Below are positions 53,451 to 64,000 of a DNA stretch of 64,000 bases, in pieces. Under the pieces are notes generated by a model. The model was given only the letters and a program-made list of their open reading frames with translations. It did not search any database and was not told the DNA's origin. This DNA comes from Bicyclus anynana (taxonomy: Eukaryota > Arthropoda > Insecta > Lepidoptera > Nymphalidae). Made by a program: the position numbers and the translations under genes. Every line of letters begins with the position of its first letter. Position 1 is the stretch's first letter. The DNA is taken from the NCBI RefSeq assembly GCF_947172395.1, contig NC_069095.1:15908271-15972270 (forward strand). Direction: 5' to 3'.

Positions 53451-53696
53451 GGCTTATTACTATTTTCATATGTCTGTCTATCCGTTAATATTGCACACAC
53501 ACACCACACCACAGATGAGTGAGATGCAAGCAAATGCAATGCTGGGGGAGCAAAGTCCCTCGTCAAGCCTTTTTTTGTAAATATCATTTTAATTTTAAAC
53601 GTGTCTTTATGTAATCTCCATACGAACTGTCGGACAAGCTCGCGATTGGTCGATGTGCTCCGTGCTGACACTTGTGGTGTGCTAGATAAATATCCC

Positions 53697-53897
53697 CATG
53701 CCTACATATTTAGGCATAGGAATGTTTTTGATTGTTGAGTGTAGTTACTCGTGGGGGACCTAGGTCCTTCACTATCATAGTGGGGGACCTAGGTCCCTCA
53801 CTATCACAGTTACTCGTGGGGGACCTAGGTCCCTCACTGTGATAGTGAACTACACTCAACAATCAAAAACATTCCTATGCCTAAATATGTAGGCATG
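53697..53897. mobile_element. Perfect 50-bp inverted-repeat element with three palindromic modules
   Basis: 53697-53746 is exactly complementary to 53848-53897 over 50 bp (outer end CATGCCTACATATTTAGG). The 101-bp centre holds three copies of GTGGGGGACCTAGGTCCYTC, each a palindrome around GGACCTAGGTCC. No reading frame, no partner copy in the window, no obvious target duplication. Confidence 0.9.
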
Positions 53898-54712
53898 AGA
53901 ATATTTTTGATGGTCCGACGACTCAATTGATAACGCGTTTACTACAGGTCAAGTTAAATAAATGCTGGTAATATCACATATCGTGTATCGAAATGAATGT
54001 AAACTCATTTATTTAATGACAGTGTCTCGGCTGCGCCACGCCCGCCTGAGCCTTTCATTAGCTACGGTTTGATACAGTTTAAATTTAATTTTTGATAATT
54101 AAAATCATTAATTGTAACAAAACGAGGCTTTCTTGTTAAGGTTTCGCCGACGACTTTTATTTTTAAAACATGAGCGGAAGCGATGTAAATAATATTCGTA
54201 TTAATTTTACTCTTCTATGGACAACGAAGATAGGATAAGCCATAGTTTTGCTAGTAAGTAAAAAGTGAAAAGTAATAATAAAATACAATTTTACGTACTT
54301 AACAATTATAAGTTCAAGTTTCCAATTTTAATAATTCTAGTACGAGATAGACACTTGTAGATACTGAATTTTCAAAAGTGAATCAACTATAGGTACCTAC
54401 AAATTTTATTTTGAATAAAAAAATAAGTTAAGGCTTTGACACTTTTTCCGGAATTTAACTGAAGTTATTATAATTAGGCACACAAGACATAACTATATCA
54501 GATTAACGTCGCTTTTCACCTGTTACTCAGACATGCGTCGCAGAGAGCTACCGAGTTAATCCTGAAACCTGTATATTTAAAATTAAACCCAAAGTTGTCC
54601 GCTCTACATTCTGTCAGGACCCTTTACTTTCACGTTTGATCAGCTCTTAGTACGAACGCCTCGTAAACGACGATAGTATTCGAGTAACGACGCGTCATTG
54701 TCAAATAATTTT
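53898..54712. other. Unassigned sequence
   Basis: Nothing recognised. Confidence 0.35.
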
Positions 54713-55015
54713 GACGACCTCCGTGGCGTGGTGGGTTTGATTCCCGGCTGGGCCGATTGAGGTTTTGGCCAATTTTCTTAATTGGTCCAGGTCTGGCTGG
54801 TGGAGGGCTTCAGCCGTGTCTAGTTAACACCCTACCGGCAAAGGCGTACCGCCAAGCGATTTAGCGTTCCGGTACGATGTCGTGTAAACACCGAAAGGGG
54901 TGTGGATTTTCATCCTCCTCCTAATAAGTTAGCCCACTTTCATCTTAGAGTGCATCATCACTTACCATCAGGTGAGATTGTAGTCAAGGCCTAACGTGTA
55001 AAGAATAAAAAAAAT
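54713..55015 (+). mobile_element. SINE B with deleted box A-B spacer
   Basis: ACGACCTCCGTGGCGTGG runs directly into GGGTTTGATTCCCGG, removing about 30 bp of the head; the body and poly(A) are good. Confidence 0.85.
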
Positions 55016-55225
55016 ATGTGTCATTGTAAAGATGGCCTATTGCTTTTTCTAAAATATTCTTGTGAATCTCATATTAAATATGTAGCAACTGAAATATTTA
55101 AAAGCACTATTAGCATTTCACAATATTTATATTATCAAATCAATGTAAAATGGATCTAATACTCTTGTATTAATAAAGTCAAAATCGAATTAATACAACG
55201 AATCTCATTGTGCCAAAATTATTTT

Positions 55226-55560
55226 ATTTTATAACGAATAAGCTCGCGCTTGACCACGATCTCACCTGACGGTAAGTATAGATGTGGCTTTAGGTGGAAC
55301 GCGCTTGCCTAGAAGATGCCTATTCACTCTCATCTTAAAAATGCCCAGGATGTAAGAATTAGGAAATACTGACTTCGGGAGAGTCCCATATTCTAGCCAT
55401 GCGTATAAGAAACGAATGCAAATCGCTTTGTGCAAGTTCTACGAATGTTAACAAGGTAGGGATGGAAACCTATCCGGTGTCTTGCAGTGCGATGGTATGA
55501 AGGTGACGGTGGTACAAGCTCAAACAGCCTAAATAAAAAAACTTTCAATAATCGGTTACT
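55226..55560 (-). mobile_element. LINE-like 3' end (family G), longer copy
   Basis: The complement of the 11.07-kb tail (CTTGACCACGATCTCACCTG) is followed upstream by GGGAGAGTCCCATATTCTAG and TCTTGCAGTGCGATGG. No coding part is present. Confidence 0.6.
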
Positions 55561-56240
55561 TAAAATCACAATATTAAAATAAGATGCATAGAATCTTTAA
55601 TGGAACAATGTTTTCAACTCAAAACCCATGAACCGTTTCGTACTAAGTGCACATTATTGATGTTTTTATCTATCATGTAAACGACAGAGATAATAAAGAT
55701 GTTAATTAAGAACTTTTTTAAATAAACCTCGTGCAGAATAATTTGTAAACGGGTTGAATACGACTTTCACGAGAAACTGAATTTACAGGTTTATTGATAT
55801 TTCCTGTAGGTATACAAAATATGAAACTTATTAAAAGCTTCAGAATAATAGACACATTACAGCGCATTTTACGACTTGTTCCTAGTATGTACTTTGTATT
55901 TTTCCTCCACTACCCGAAATATCCTGTAGAAAACTGATGGACAGACTTTTTAGCAATGCTATAGTATAAAAGTCTAGTAGTTTTTTTGCCTACACCTCAG
56001 GCAAAGAAGCACTAACAAACTCTAAACTTCAAAATTTAGAACATCGCAGAAAAGTCCGTCTGTCCGCATTCTACAAGATATATTTCAGGGACTAGAGGAA
56101 CTGTTAGATCTCATAGGACAACTAAGCATCGCAGAGATCTGCACCGCTACGTTGTGAATATCCTTTGAATGAATACTAAGCCGTTAAGTTCCTCCTTCCT
56201 TGTACACACTGCATAGATTTGGAATAGCCTTCTATCTTTA
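55561..56240. other. Unassigned AT-rich sequence
   Basis: Nothing recognised. Confidence 0.35.
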
Positions 56241-56436
56241 GTTTTTTTTTATTTTTTTATTCTTTACAAGTTAGCCCTTGACTACAATCTCACCTGATGG
56301 TAAGTGATGATGCAGTCTAAGATGGAAGCGGGCTAACTTTATACAGAGTGAAAATCCACACTCCTTTCGGTTTCTACACGACATCGCACCGGAAGGCTAA
56401 ACTGCTTGGCGGTACGTCTTTGCCGGTCTTTTCCCG
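56241..56436 (-). mobile_element. SINE B, 5'-truncated
   Basis: Tail to GGCGGTACGTCTTTGCCGGT complement. Confidence 0.8.
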
Positions 56437-56878
56437 CCATCTTCAATCTTCAAGTTGCGAGTGAATTTCCACCATAACTTTGCATGTGACTCCAATCACG
56501 CTTTATGCAAAGCTAAGCGCTTAAATCAACAAAAACAAAATCAAGAATCTTGTAATTCTGCCAACTATAAATAAAGAAAACCACTAGTTAATGTTTTTAA
56601 CTACAAGTAGTAGTCAAGAAAGTTTATATCATCGCGTATGATTCGTTGTATGAGTCATGATAGCGTATGCACAAACAGAAAAACGATTATTCATACTATA
56701 ACAATGTAGCTTACATAATATGTTGATGTGACCGGAGCATCGAAAAGCAATGTTTCGCACAGTTTAAGGGCAAACTTTCAGGAAAATCCCCAAAAAATTA
56801 TTACATAATATATTTTTTTCTGCTAAGTATAATAATCAACTTATTATCATAATTAACAAACTATCATACTATACAATA

Positions 56879-57184
56879 ACAGCCTCGGTAGTAAAGTGTG
56901 AGTCTGTGCAGATCTATAGATCGAGCTGTGCAATACTAAGCTTCTCTTCTATTTATGAAAATTTCGTTAGTGTCACTTTCCTGTGCTTCGGAGAGCACGT
57001 TAATATGTCGGTCCTGATCATTATCATTGACATCATAACTGTGATCGTTAAAGAATAACATTATCATCCTAAACCCGCCAATCCACATTGGAGCAGCGCG
57101 GTGGTTTTAAACTCCATATTCTCTCTCCTATAAGGAGGGACGCCTGGACTTAAAGTAGGCCGTTAATTAGGCTAGTAATGATAA
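56879..57184 (+). mobile_element. SINE D, diverged head
   Basis: CAGCCTCGGTAGTAAAGTG head, GTGCTTCGGAGAGCACGTTA middle, CCGCCAATCCACATTGGAGC 3' module, TAGTAATGATAAC tail. Confidence 0.75.
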
Positions 57185-57189
57185 CAATT

Positions 57190-57462
57190 TTTTTTTATAT
57201 AAATATACTTAAACAATACACATCACTATCTAGCCCCAAAGTAAGCATACAGAGTAGCTTGTGTTATGGGTGCTAAGATAGTTGATATTATAATATTAAT
57301 ATACAATTATATACTACATATAAATACTTATATAATGTATAAATACACACAGACACTGGAAAACACCCATGCTCATCACACAAATATTTTCCAGTTGCGG
57401 GAATCGAACCCACAGCCGTGGATGCAGAAAGCAGGGTCACTACCCACTGCACCACGCGGCCG
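57190..57462 (-). mobile_element. SINE C, full length
   Basis: Reference SINE C. Minus strand: GTGGTGCAGTGGGTAGTGAC, box B GGGTTCGATTCCC, ACTGGAAAATATTTGTGTGA, TTACTTTGGGGCTAGATAGT, then an AT-rich tail. Confidence 0.85.
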
Positions 57463-57966
57463 AGACTATCTTTCTCGGTAAGTCTGCCGGTAGAGTATTA
57501 ACTAAACACGACTGACTTAATGTAAGTAGAAAATATAAAACGAATTCGAACCCAGGACGTTTCTTTCGTAAACCAAGGCAATTTCGTAAACCATAGGTGG
57601 GTTATCACCAATCACCGACACATCGAAAGCGTTTTAAACAAGGTTGTTCATCAGAGGAAAACTACGAGACATCACAAATTAAACCATAATAGCCCCTCTA
57701 CACGGTGGTAGCCGTAAGTCGAATATACTTTATACACGACAAAACCAATTGTGGGTATAAGTTGTAATTATAATTAAATTACGTCAATAAAACAGCACTT
57801 CGCCTTAAGCGCGGGCCGGCCGGCCACGACAAAGTTCGCTTATAAAATCGTATCAATTAATATTGTGTAATGGTAGCAAAACAATTGTGTAGAATTTTAT
57901 ACATTCTAGTTACTAGAGAACTTAATTTGTGCTCGAAGAAAGCAATTTTAAGAGGTGTAAACATCC

Positions 57967-58336
57967 TACTAATATTATAAACGCGAAAGTTGTATGGATG
58001 TTTGGGTGTTTGTTACTCTCTAACGCCGCTACTACTGAAGCGGTTTGGCTGAAATTTGGAATGGAAATAGATTTTACTCTGGATTAACACATAGGCTACT
58101 TTTTATCCCGTAAAAATCCATGTTTTCCCGGGATTTGCGAAAACTGATGATTTTGATGATATGAATGTATGTCTTTCACGCCTCGACTACTGAACCGAAT
58201 TAGCTGAAATTTGCTATTGAGATATATTATATATTATATATATTATTATATAACCAGAATTAACAAATAGGGTACTTTTTATCCCAGAAAAATCCATGGT
58301 TCCCGAGGGATTTGTGAAAAACTAAATTCCACGCTT
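57967..58336 (+). mobile_element. Helitron-like dimeric element (family 1), 3'-truncated
   Basis: Same two-module layout as 28267-28645 with the GATGATTTTGATGATATGAA joint; ends at ATTCCACGC without the hairpin and CTAG. Confidence 0.75.
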
Positions 58337-59861
58337 CTTTCAATCTATCACGAGGTCTAGTTTTAATACGTTTTTATATTAATCTGAATGAAACCGCGTT
58401 TAATATGTCAATAATTTGAAGGTTTATAAACGAAAGCTTATACGACAACTTTCTTTGCCAATTAGAAATTGGTGTTGGTTCTAAGAAGGTTGCTGATTGC
58501 AAAATTTTACTCCAAAATGAAAAGTTGGCACAGAAATATGAAAATTTTTCGTTTGCACAAAGATATTCACAAATGATTAATATTAAATATTTAGTTTTTG
58601 CTAACCGTACATGGAATATAATCAGTGCACAGTGGTGCATCGGCAGATAGCGAAAAGATCTTTGGGCAAAAAAGCGTAAATAAAACCCATCGCACGACCG
58701 GGGCCTGATTATTTTATTGTTGTTCTACCCTCCGTTAGCATTGTTTGTCGTAGCCGTAACCGCGCTTTCGCCATGTTATGACTATCCCGTATTTGCATTT
58801 CGCTTCGGGTCTTTTATAAAGCCGCATGCTTTACCAACCGACTTTAGAAAAAAGTTAGCTACAAAATTGCATATCTGTAGATCCTCTGAGTGGCGTTTAT
58901 AACATTTGTAGATATTTAAGGGTACTACTACAGTAACGGATTAACGCAGAAAATGCTTGTCTGTATTGATTGCATTTTTATTTCTTTACATATAAATTTA
59001 GCGGACGCCCGCGACTTAGTTCGCGTGGAAAAATTTTTAAAACTGTAACTCTTAAAATTAAGGACTTTTCATACAAACTTTCAACCCCTTTTTCACCCCC
59101 TTCTCATTTTATTATCGCAATAAAATGTATTCTATAACCTTCTCCGTATTATGGTCTTAAACCGTGCCATTTTTCATTTGAATGCATTCAGAAGTTTCAG
59201 CCTGATGCACACATTACAAAAAAAAAAACGAAAAGACAGACTGATAAAGAAATCGAAAAAAAATATTTTTAGCTTCAGTATCGATTATATAATGCCCCCC
59301 AACAAAATTTTTTACAATATCTTCAATGTACAGAATGTACAAAATGTACAGAATTCATATTATAAGTATAGATTCTAGATGGCGCTGGTTTCCTTTATGC
59401 CACGCTAACGTTTGTTGTTACAAATGGTACAAGTAAAATCTCAAATTGCGAAGAAATGTATAGAAATTATAAGTATAGATAATATGTCTTTTTTAGCTCA
59501 TACTAGTGTACTAGAACTTCTATACCCATGTAAGAAGAAAGCGAAGTTGGAACCCGGGAAATCGAACCACAAATCCCTCGAATATCACCGTTACCCAGGA
59601 GCTATTGAGGCGTACGTATTATTTGTTCTTTTGTGATGAATCCCGCTCGGCTAGCGGTGGTTTTGAGACAGATAATAAATAAACGCAAATATTCGAGCGC
59701 TCGTTGCGGTCGCCTGCAAAAACACACACGCGCGGGAATGCCGCCGACCGCCGTACGGGCAAAGAGCGTAGATACGACACCAACAATGCATAACCCACAA
59801 ATGTACCTCACAGAGGACACTTCATTTTCTTACCTATTCTAACCCACTATAGGATCAGCTG
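58337..59861. other. Mostly unassigned
   Basis: Contains a Helitron-like 3' end on the minus strand at 58999-59130 (TAGCGGACGCCCGCGACTTA), a GTACAGAAT tandem at 59326-59355, a minus-strand tRNA-like head at about 59545-59615 (box B GTGGTTCGATTTCC) and a GC-rich segment at 59690-59765 with open frames on both strands but no known domain. Confidence 0.4.
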
Positions 59862-60060
59862 TGATATCCCAGTGGATATGATCTCACCGATTCCGGAGGT
59901 TCGAATCCAATCCGGGGCAAGCACCTTCAACTTTCCAGTTATGTGCATTTTAAGAAAATAAGTTTCAGGACTCTCAAACGATGGAAACCTGCATACTTGA
60001 AAATTTTCTTAATTCTCTGTGTGTGTAGTCTGCCAATCCGCATTGGGCCAGCGTGGTTTA
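59862..60060 (+). mobile_element. SINE A, 3'-truncated
   Basis: GCTGTGATATCCCAGTGGAT to CGCATTGGGCCAGCGTGG. Confidence 0.75.
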
Positions 60061-60318
60061 AAATATATGGCAAAGTTCCAAAAGTTTCTTATACTAGTCT
60101 TTACGAATCAAACGTTAACCCACCAGATGATTAGTGATGAATAATTCCCCTTAACAGAACAACAACACTTCATAGGCGTAGGTATAATTAATACGTCCTA
60201 GTTTGACTATAAAAATTGTTTTTGTCAGTGTTTATATTATTACCTTATTATGTAAAAGCATGCGGGGAGATATCAAATTCAAATTAATATCAAATAATGA
60301 ATTTTAATAGCTTCTAAT

Positions 60319-60492
60319 GCACGCCATTGACGATCAATTATTCTCACGTTTCTGCAGCACCCACGACTTATAACTGATCGTGTATTGGTCGCTGCGTGCA
60401 TGACAGCTCGACTTATGAAACGTCTTCACTGCCGTTTGCGCTGCAGAAACGTTACAATATTTAACGTTACAATTGACCGTCAATGGCTGACT
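60319..60492. mobile_element. Hairpin element family, second copy (core only)
   Basis: CCATTGACGATCAATTATTC ... GTTTCTGCAGC is inverted at about 60443-60488. The outer parts present at 1074-1377 are missing, and the loop carries an extra TTATAACTGATCGTGTATTG. Confidence 0.7.
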
Positions 60493-61554
60493 TGAGATAA
60501 AGACAGTTTATAAGGTAGTGGTCTAAGTGGTGGCATTGATGTATAAATTAGAATAATTCAAGTAGGTACATTGGGTACTGTGACCATTTAGCCACATCTG
60601 CGCCATTACTCTATGCGTGTACGTGGAAGTGTCCCCCAGTCCGCGGTTTTCTCACATTACAGTGGACGTCTGGAATTGTTGGCGTTCAATTTTCCTAATT
60701 AAAACCCGTCGCTCTATTGAGAAAATACCTTTTTGATGGGTTACTGAGAAGACGTAAACGACGATAGGTTTCATGGCTTAAACGATGTGAACATTAATGT
60801 AGTTGTATCAGATTGTATGCTGAGCACCTCATAGAATCAGAAAGCATTGCTGAACCCCAGCGATTTGAAATAAAAGCAAAAATTGACGGTACCCTGAAAA
60901 GTGACTAAAAATGAAATTTTGCGTTTATTCACAGAAAATTCACAAGTACAATCTGTATAATCGTACTTATCTAATATTATGCAATAGTTTATATTGATGC
61001 AAGAACGGCTAAATGCCTCCTAATGAAATTAGGCATAAAAATAGATAGCCTGGAATAGCACATAGAACATTCTATTCTGATATTTCATAAAAAAGTGGGT
61101 CTCGGCTAGTTTAGGAAAAAGAAATGAAAACTTCCATTTAATGCCGTAGTTAAGAAAATTTCGATTACGATTCGGATTTGATCGATGAAAGTTTTCCACA
61201 GATCAATAAAAACCAGCACAATGAATCATATTGCTGAGTCACTCACCAATATATGGGAATAAAGATAGAGTGTGAGCACAGGGCAGCTTGTACAACGAAA
61301 ATTTTTATACTGTTTACGATTCCGATTCCGATTGAGTCGATGAAAATTTTCCACAAACAAATAAAAAACAGAAAAGTAAACTTTCCACATATCGCTAAGT
61401 GATTATTATTTAACTAGTAGTTAGGTGTATTATATATAGAACTATATTATTATGTATTTGGGACTCCAGCTGATTAGCTCCTCATGATACAGGGACGAGG
61501 GATATGTCGACGGAAGCGAGTACGTTAAAAATTTCGAAGTTTAAAGTCTAAGTC
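60493..61554. other. Unassigned, with a dispersed direct repeat
   Basis: CGATTCNGATTNNATCGATG followed by TTTTCCACA and AATAAAAA occurs at 61161-61259, 61317-61407 and again at 62008-62100. Confidence 0.5.
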
Positions 61555-61731
61555 AAAGTTAGAAGTCAAAGTGAAAGTTTATTTAATCTAATTGGGCTTA
61601 GTTTACAAGCAGTTTTAAAACATCAGGATATGTTGAGATAATGGTTAGGAAGGTGAAAACTTAAAATTAAAATTTCGAAGGTTCCAAATGCGCCTACGTC
61701 CCAGAGGAGCCCACGACAAAGTCTGGTTATT
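61555..61731 (-). mobile_element. LINE 3' UTR, diverged
   Basis: The complement of GTCGTGGGCTCCTCTGGGAC, AAATTTTAATTTTAAGTTTT and a CTTTGACTTC tail; relative of 39612-39775. Confidence 0.6.
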
Positions 61732-61999
61732 TTGACGTGACAACGTCTTAAAGATGGAGCCGGCTGCACACTCGAAAAAAGATGACGTCATGTGTCGTTC
61801 CCTCGCTCTAGGGTTGCTAACTTTTTTTGCAAGAAATAAAATAGGTAATATATTCTGGTCTATGAAGAATTATTAAACAGTATATATAGAAAAACGAACA
61901 TTTTCTTTTGTGCAACCATTCCATCAGTATTTCCATATGACGTTGTCACGGTCAACTATCGTCAGTAAACTAACTTTACAGACAACCGATTTTTTATTC
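61732..61999. mobile_element. Second copy of the TTGACGTGACAACGTC repeat
   Basis: Pairs with 35571-35841. It starts immediately after the LINE fragment. Confidence 0.65.
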
Positions 62000-62341
62000 T
62001 GACTTCTATTCCGATTCTGATTGAATCGATGATTTACACACACATAAAAACAAAATGGAAACGCAGAGCCTCATGAGCTATCATATCACTGAATCACCAT
62101 CATTATACCGTCTAGTGGGCACTAGGCAGGTATACAGTATGTGGGAAAGGCGGCGATGGACGCAAGTGTGTCAGAACTTCCGGCGGGCTTAGACTATGGG
62201 ACGCCGGCGTTCCTAGAATGCGGCGATGTTACAAATTTACTACTTAGTGGCTTTACTAGGACAGTTTCTAATTTTTTAAACCAACTTCATTGGTTGCATT
62301 GGTTGGTTGGAGGTTGTAAATTTAACTTTTATATTATTACG
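62000..62341. other. Unassigned; short frame at 62141-62416
   Basis: The frame's first 30 codons are GC-rich (GGAAAGGCGGCGATGGACG) but no domain is seen, and it runs into SINE A, so a gene is doubtful. Confidence 0.3.
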
Positions 62342-62896
62342 TCATCATCATCAATTAACAATCTAAATTCGGCTCACTTTTCAGCACGAGACTTCTCTCT
62401 GAATGAGAGGAGCTAGCTCAATACGGGTCGGCAAACCGTTTGAGACACGTGATATTTAATTTCTTAATATGCACATTACTGAAGCGATTCTTGGAGCGGT
62501 GCTTGGAGTTTCTCTCCGTGATCGAATCAGAAATGAGGAGATTCAGGAGCAGAAGAACCAAAGTCACTGACATAGTTCAGCGAGTGGCGAAGCTGAAGTG
62601 GCAATGAGCAGGCCACATAATTCGAAGAGCCGATGGACGTTGGGGTTCCAAGGTGCTGAAATGGCGACCTCGCACCGGAAAGCGCAGTGTTGGTCGACCG
62701 AAGACATCAAGCGAGCCGCTGGATGCTCGCGGCTCGAGACCGTTTTGATTGGAAGTCCATGCAAGAGGCCTATGTCCAGCACTGGACGTTCATCGGATGT
62801 TAATGATGACATAACTGAAAAGTTGGAGGTGCATGCCCCGGACCGAACCTACGCCTTCCGAATCGAAGGCAGCGGTCATATCGGACTATTACGGCT
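62342..62896 (-). mobile_element. SINE A interrupted by RTE
   Basis: The tail and body (62342-62483) and the head with boxes A and B (62819-62896) are separated by a plus-strand RTE fragment. Confidence 0.85.
62484..62808 (+). mobile_element. 5'-truncated RTE inserted into SINE A
   Basis: From GGAGCGGTGCTTGGAGTTTC to TTCATCGGATGTTAATGATG, about the last 110 codons with small deletions. ACATTACTGAA (62473-62483) and ACATAACTGAA (62809-62819) form an 11-bp target duplication with one mismatch. Confidence 0.88.
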
Positions 62897-63263
62897 CATC
62901 ATCATTTAGTAGCTATGAAAATTCCAGGAAAAATCAGAATACAAGTCGCGGTCCTCCGTAATTAAAACAAGGGGAAAATCTTGCAAATTTCCCGAAACAC
63001 AATTAAACGTACTTGCGCTGGCGAGTCGCACAAGCGAATAATGCTGAAGCCGCGATGCGTTAAAAAGGCATCGCATCAAAAAGTTGCGTGTATCGTGCCG
63101 TGTCGCGCGCCGCATCGCAATGAGGGCGGGTTTTTGTCGCGTCGCACCGTGGGAGCGGCCATTACCACTGGGGACACCATCTCAACACATTCTCAGATCT
63201 TTTTCTCGGCATGTAGGGGGGTCCCCACAGACAAACAAACTCGGGGTACACGGCAGATTGCAT
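62897..63263. other. Unassigned GC-richer sequence
   Basis: GCGTATCG/CGCATCG-rich stretch near 63050-63160; overlapping short frames on both strands; nothing recognised. Confidence 0.3.
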
Positions 63264-63660
63264 GACTGGCGACCGGCAAATGACGGTATAACCATTCCAA
63301 AATTTTGTAAATGGCACATGCAGGTAGTGTGTTAGTGCCGCTGGGTTGCGGTAGGTTATGAAATGTTCCCGTGGCTCAGTCATCAGGCGGCGAGTTGGAA
63401 CCTTCTGTTGAATAGTCGATAGTCTGTTGAAGTCCGACCTTCTTGCCTCCCCGTAGCGAGAAGGTAATCATGAGGATTTTACGTTAAAAAAAAGGCAGGT
63501 AGTGTGTTGGGCCGCGACACAGCCGCGAAAAAATCTAGCCCTGCGTTGTCCAGCATGGTCATTAATGGACAATACTGTTTATGTAAACAACTAAAGAAGT
63601 CCTTAAGAGAGACCTAAGTTCAACAGTGGATGTCCATAGTGATAATCATGATGATCAATA
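63264..63660 (+). mobile_element. RTE derivative lacking the ORF
   Basis: Starts like the RTE 5' UTR (GACCGGCAAATGACGGTATA against GACCGACGAATGGCGGTATA) and continues at 63495-63590 with ATCTAGCCCTGCGTTG and CCAGCATGGTCA (5' UTR end). It then goes straight to an RTE 3' end (AGTGGATGTCCATAGTGATA, ATCATGATGATC). The whole coding region is absent, giving an RTE-derived SINE-like element. A second retroposon sits inside. Confidence 0.6.
63336..63494 (+). mobile_element. Small poly(A) retroposon inside the RTE derivative
   Basis: About 158 bp ending TTTTACGTTAAAAAAAA, flanked by GCAGGTAGTGTGTTAGTGCC (63320) and GCAGGTAGTGTGTTGGGCC (63495): a target duplication of about 14 bp or more. CCCGTGGCTCAGTCATC could be a weak box A. 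Family not recognised. Confidence 0.6.
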
Positions 63661-64000
63661 ATAATTTCTTAGGTGTTTTACGATTGAGTCTCACTATTTC
63701 GATACATTTTAAGATGATTTCCCGAACTATTACTATCATTTCTTATTCAGTAGTCAGTTATGTGGTAACATGAAACGAGTTCCACTCATGGTTTCAAAAA
63801 TTGTATTAGCTGCAACTTATAAGAGTTTCAAATTATTGCAATAAAGAATGAGTGAATTTTTGCACGACATACACCCATTTCGTTTTATGGAATATCCAGG
63901 AACTGATCCAAGCTGTGTCACCCTAGCTACAACAGTTGTTTACGTTGTGTTGTAGACTGGTCGATCGTAACGGTTTGATGTGACGTCATAAACAATATAT
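63661..64000. other. Unassigned AT-rich sequence
   Basis: Nothing recognised. Confidence 0.35.

Overview
The window looks like AT-rich intergenic or intronic DNA of a moth or butterfly (Lepidoptera). I infer this from its repeats: an RTE-clade retrotransposon whose protein is typical of Lepidoptera, several tRNA-derived SINE families, short Helitron-like elements beginning TC and ending CTAG with a GC hairpin before the end, and hAT-type MITEs. I find no convincing host protein-coding gene, no rRNA gene, no true tRNA gene and no CRISPR array. Only three long reading frames are real, and all belong to non-LTR retrotransposons.

Layout. 1-16 kb: SINE families (called A, B, C, D here), decayed RTE pieces, Helitron-like pieces, a 304-bp hairpin element (1074-1377), a fold-back of a Penelope-like/GIY-YIG reading frame (3578-4179) and an hAT-type MITE (7547-7727). 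16.1-16.45 kb: a GC-rich island. 17.3-21.7 kb: a complete-looking two-ORF LINE on the minus strand. 22-31.5 kb: SINEs, a second hAT-type MITE (23690-23966), a 1.1-kb element with AACCGACTTCC ends, a near-perfect hairpin and a 130-bp minisatellite (25550-26712), a GAGCATGC-rich inverted-repeat element (27357-27834), and a full-length Helitron-like element (28267-28645). 31.5-35.2 kb: an intact RTE (31946-35069) with its target-site duplication, sitting in an older SINE D that also holds a SINE B. 35-64 kb: more SINE, RTE and Helitron debris, a 50-bp perfect inverted-repeat element (53697-53897), and near the right edge an RTE derivative that has lost its whole ORF (63264-63660).

How the parts work together. 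The two LINEs supply endonuclease and reverse transcriptase; the SINEs are their likely non-autonomous clients. SINE A and SINE D end in TGA/TGATGA repeats like the RTE 3' ends, pointing to RTE mobilisation. SINE B ends in poly(A) and shares about 50 bp of 3' end with a different LINE-like 3' tail seen at 11072-11222 and 55226-55560. Perfect target-site duplications (8021/8332, 14476/14797, 28793/29105, 31931/35070) date several insertions as fairly recent; nesting gives their relative order.

SINE and Helitron boundaries are read by eye and may be off by a few bases. Family letters are local labels, not database names.
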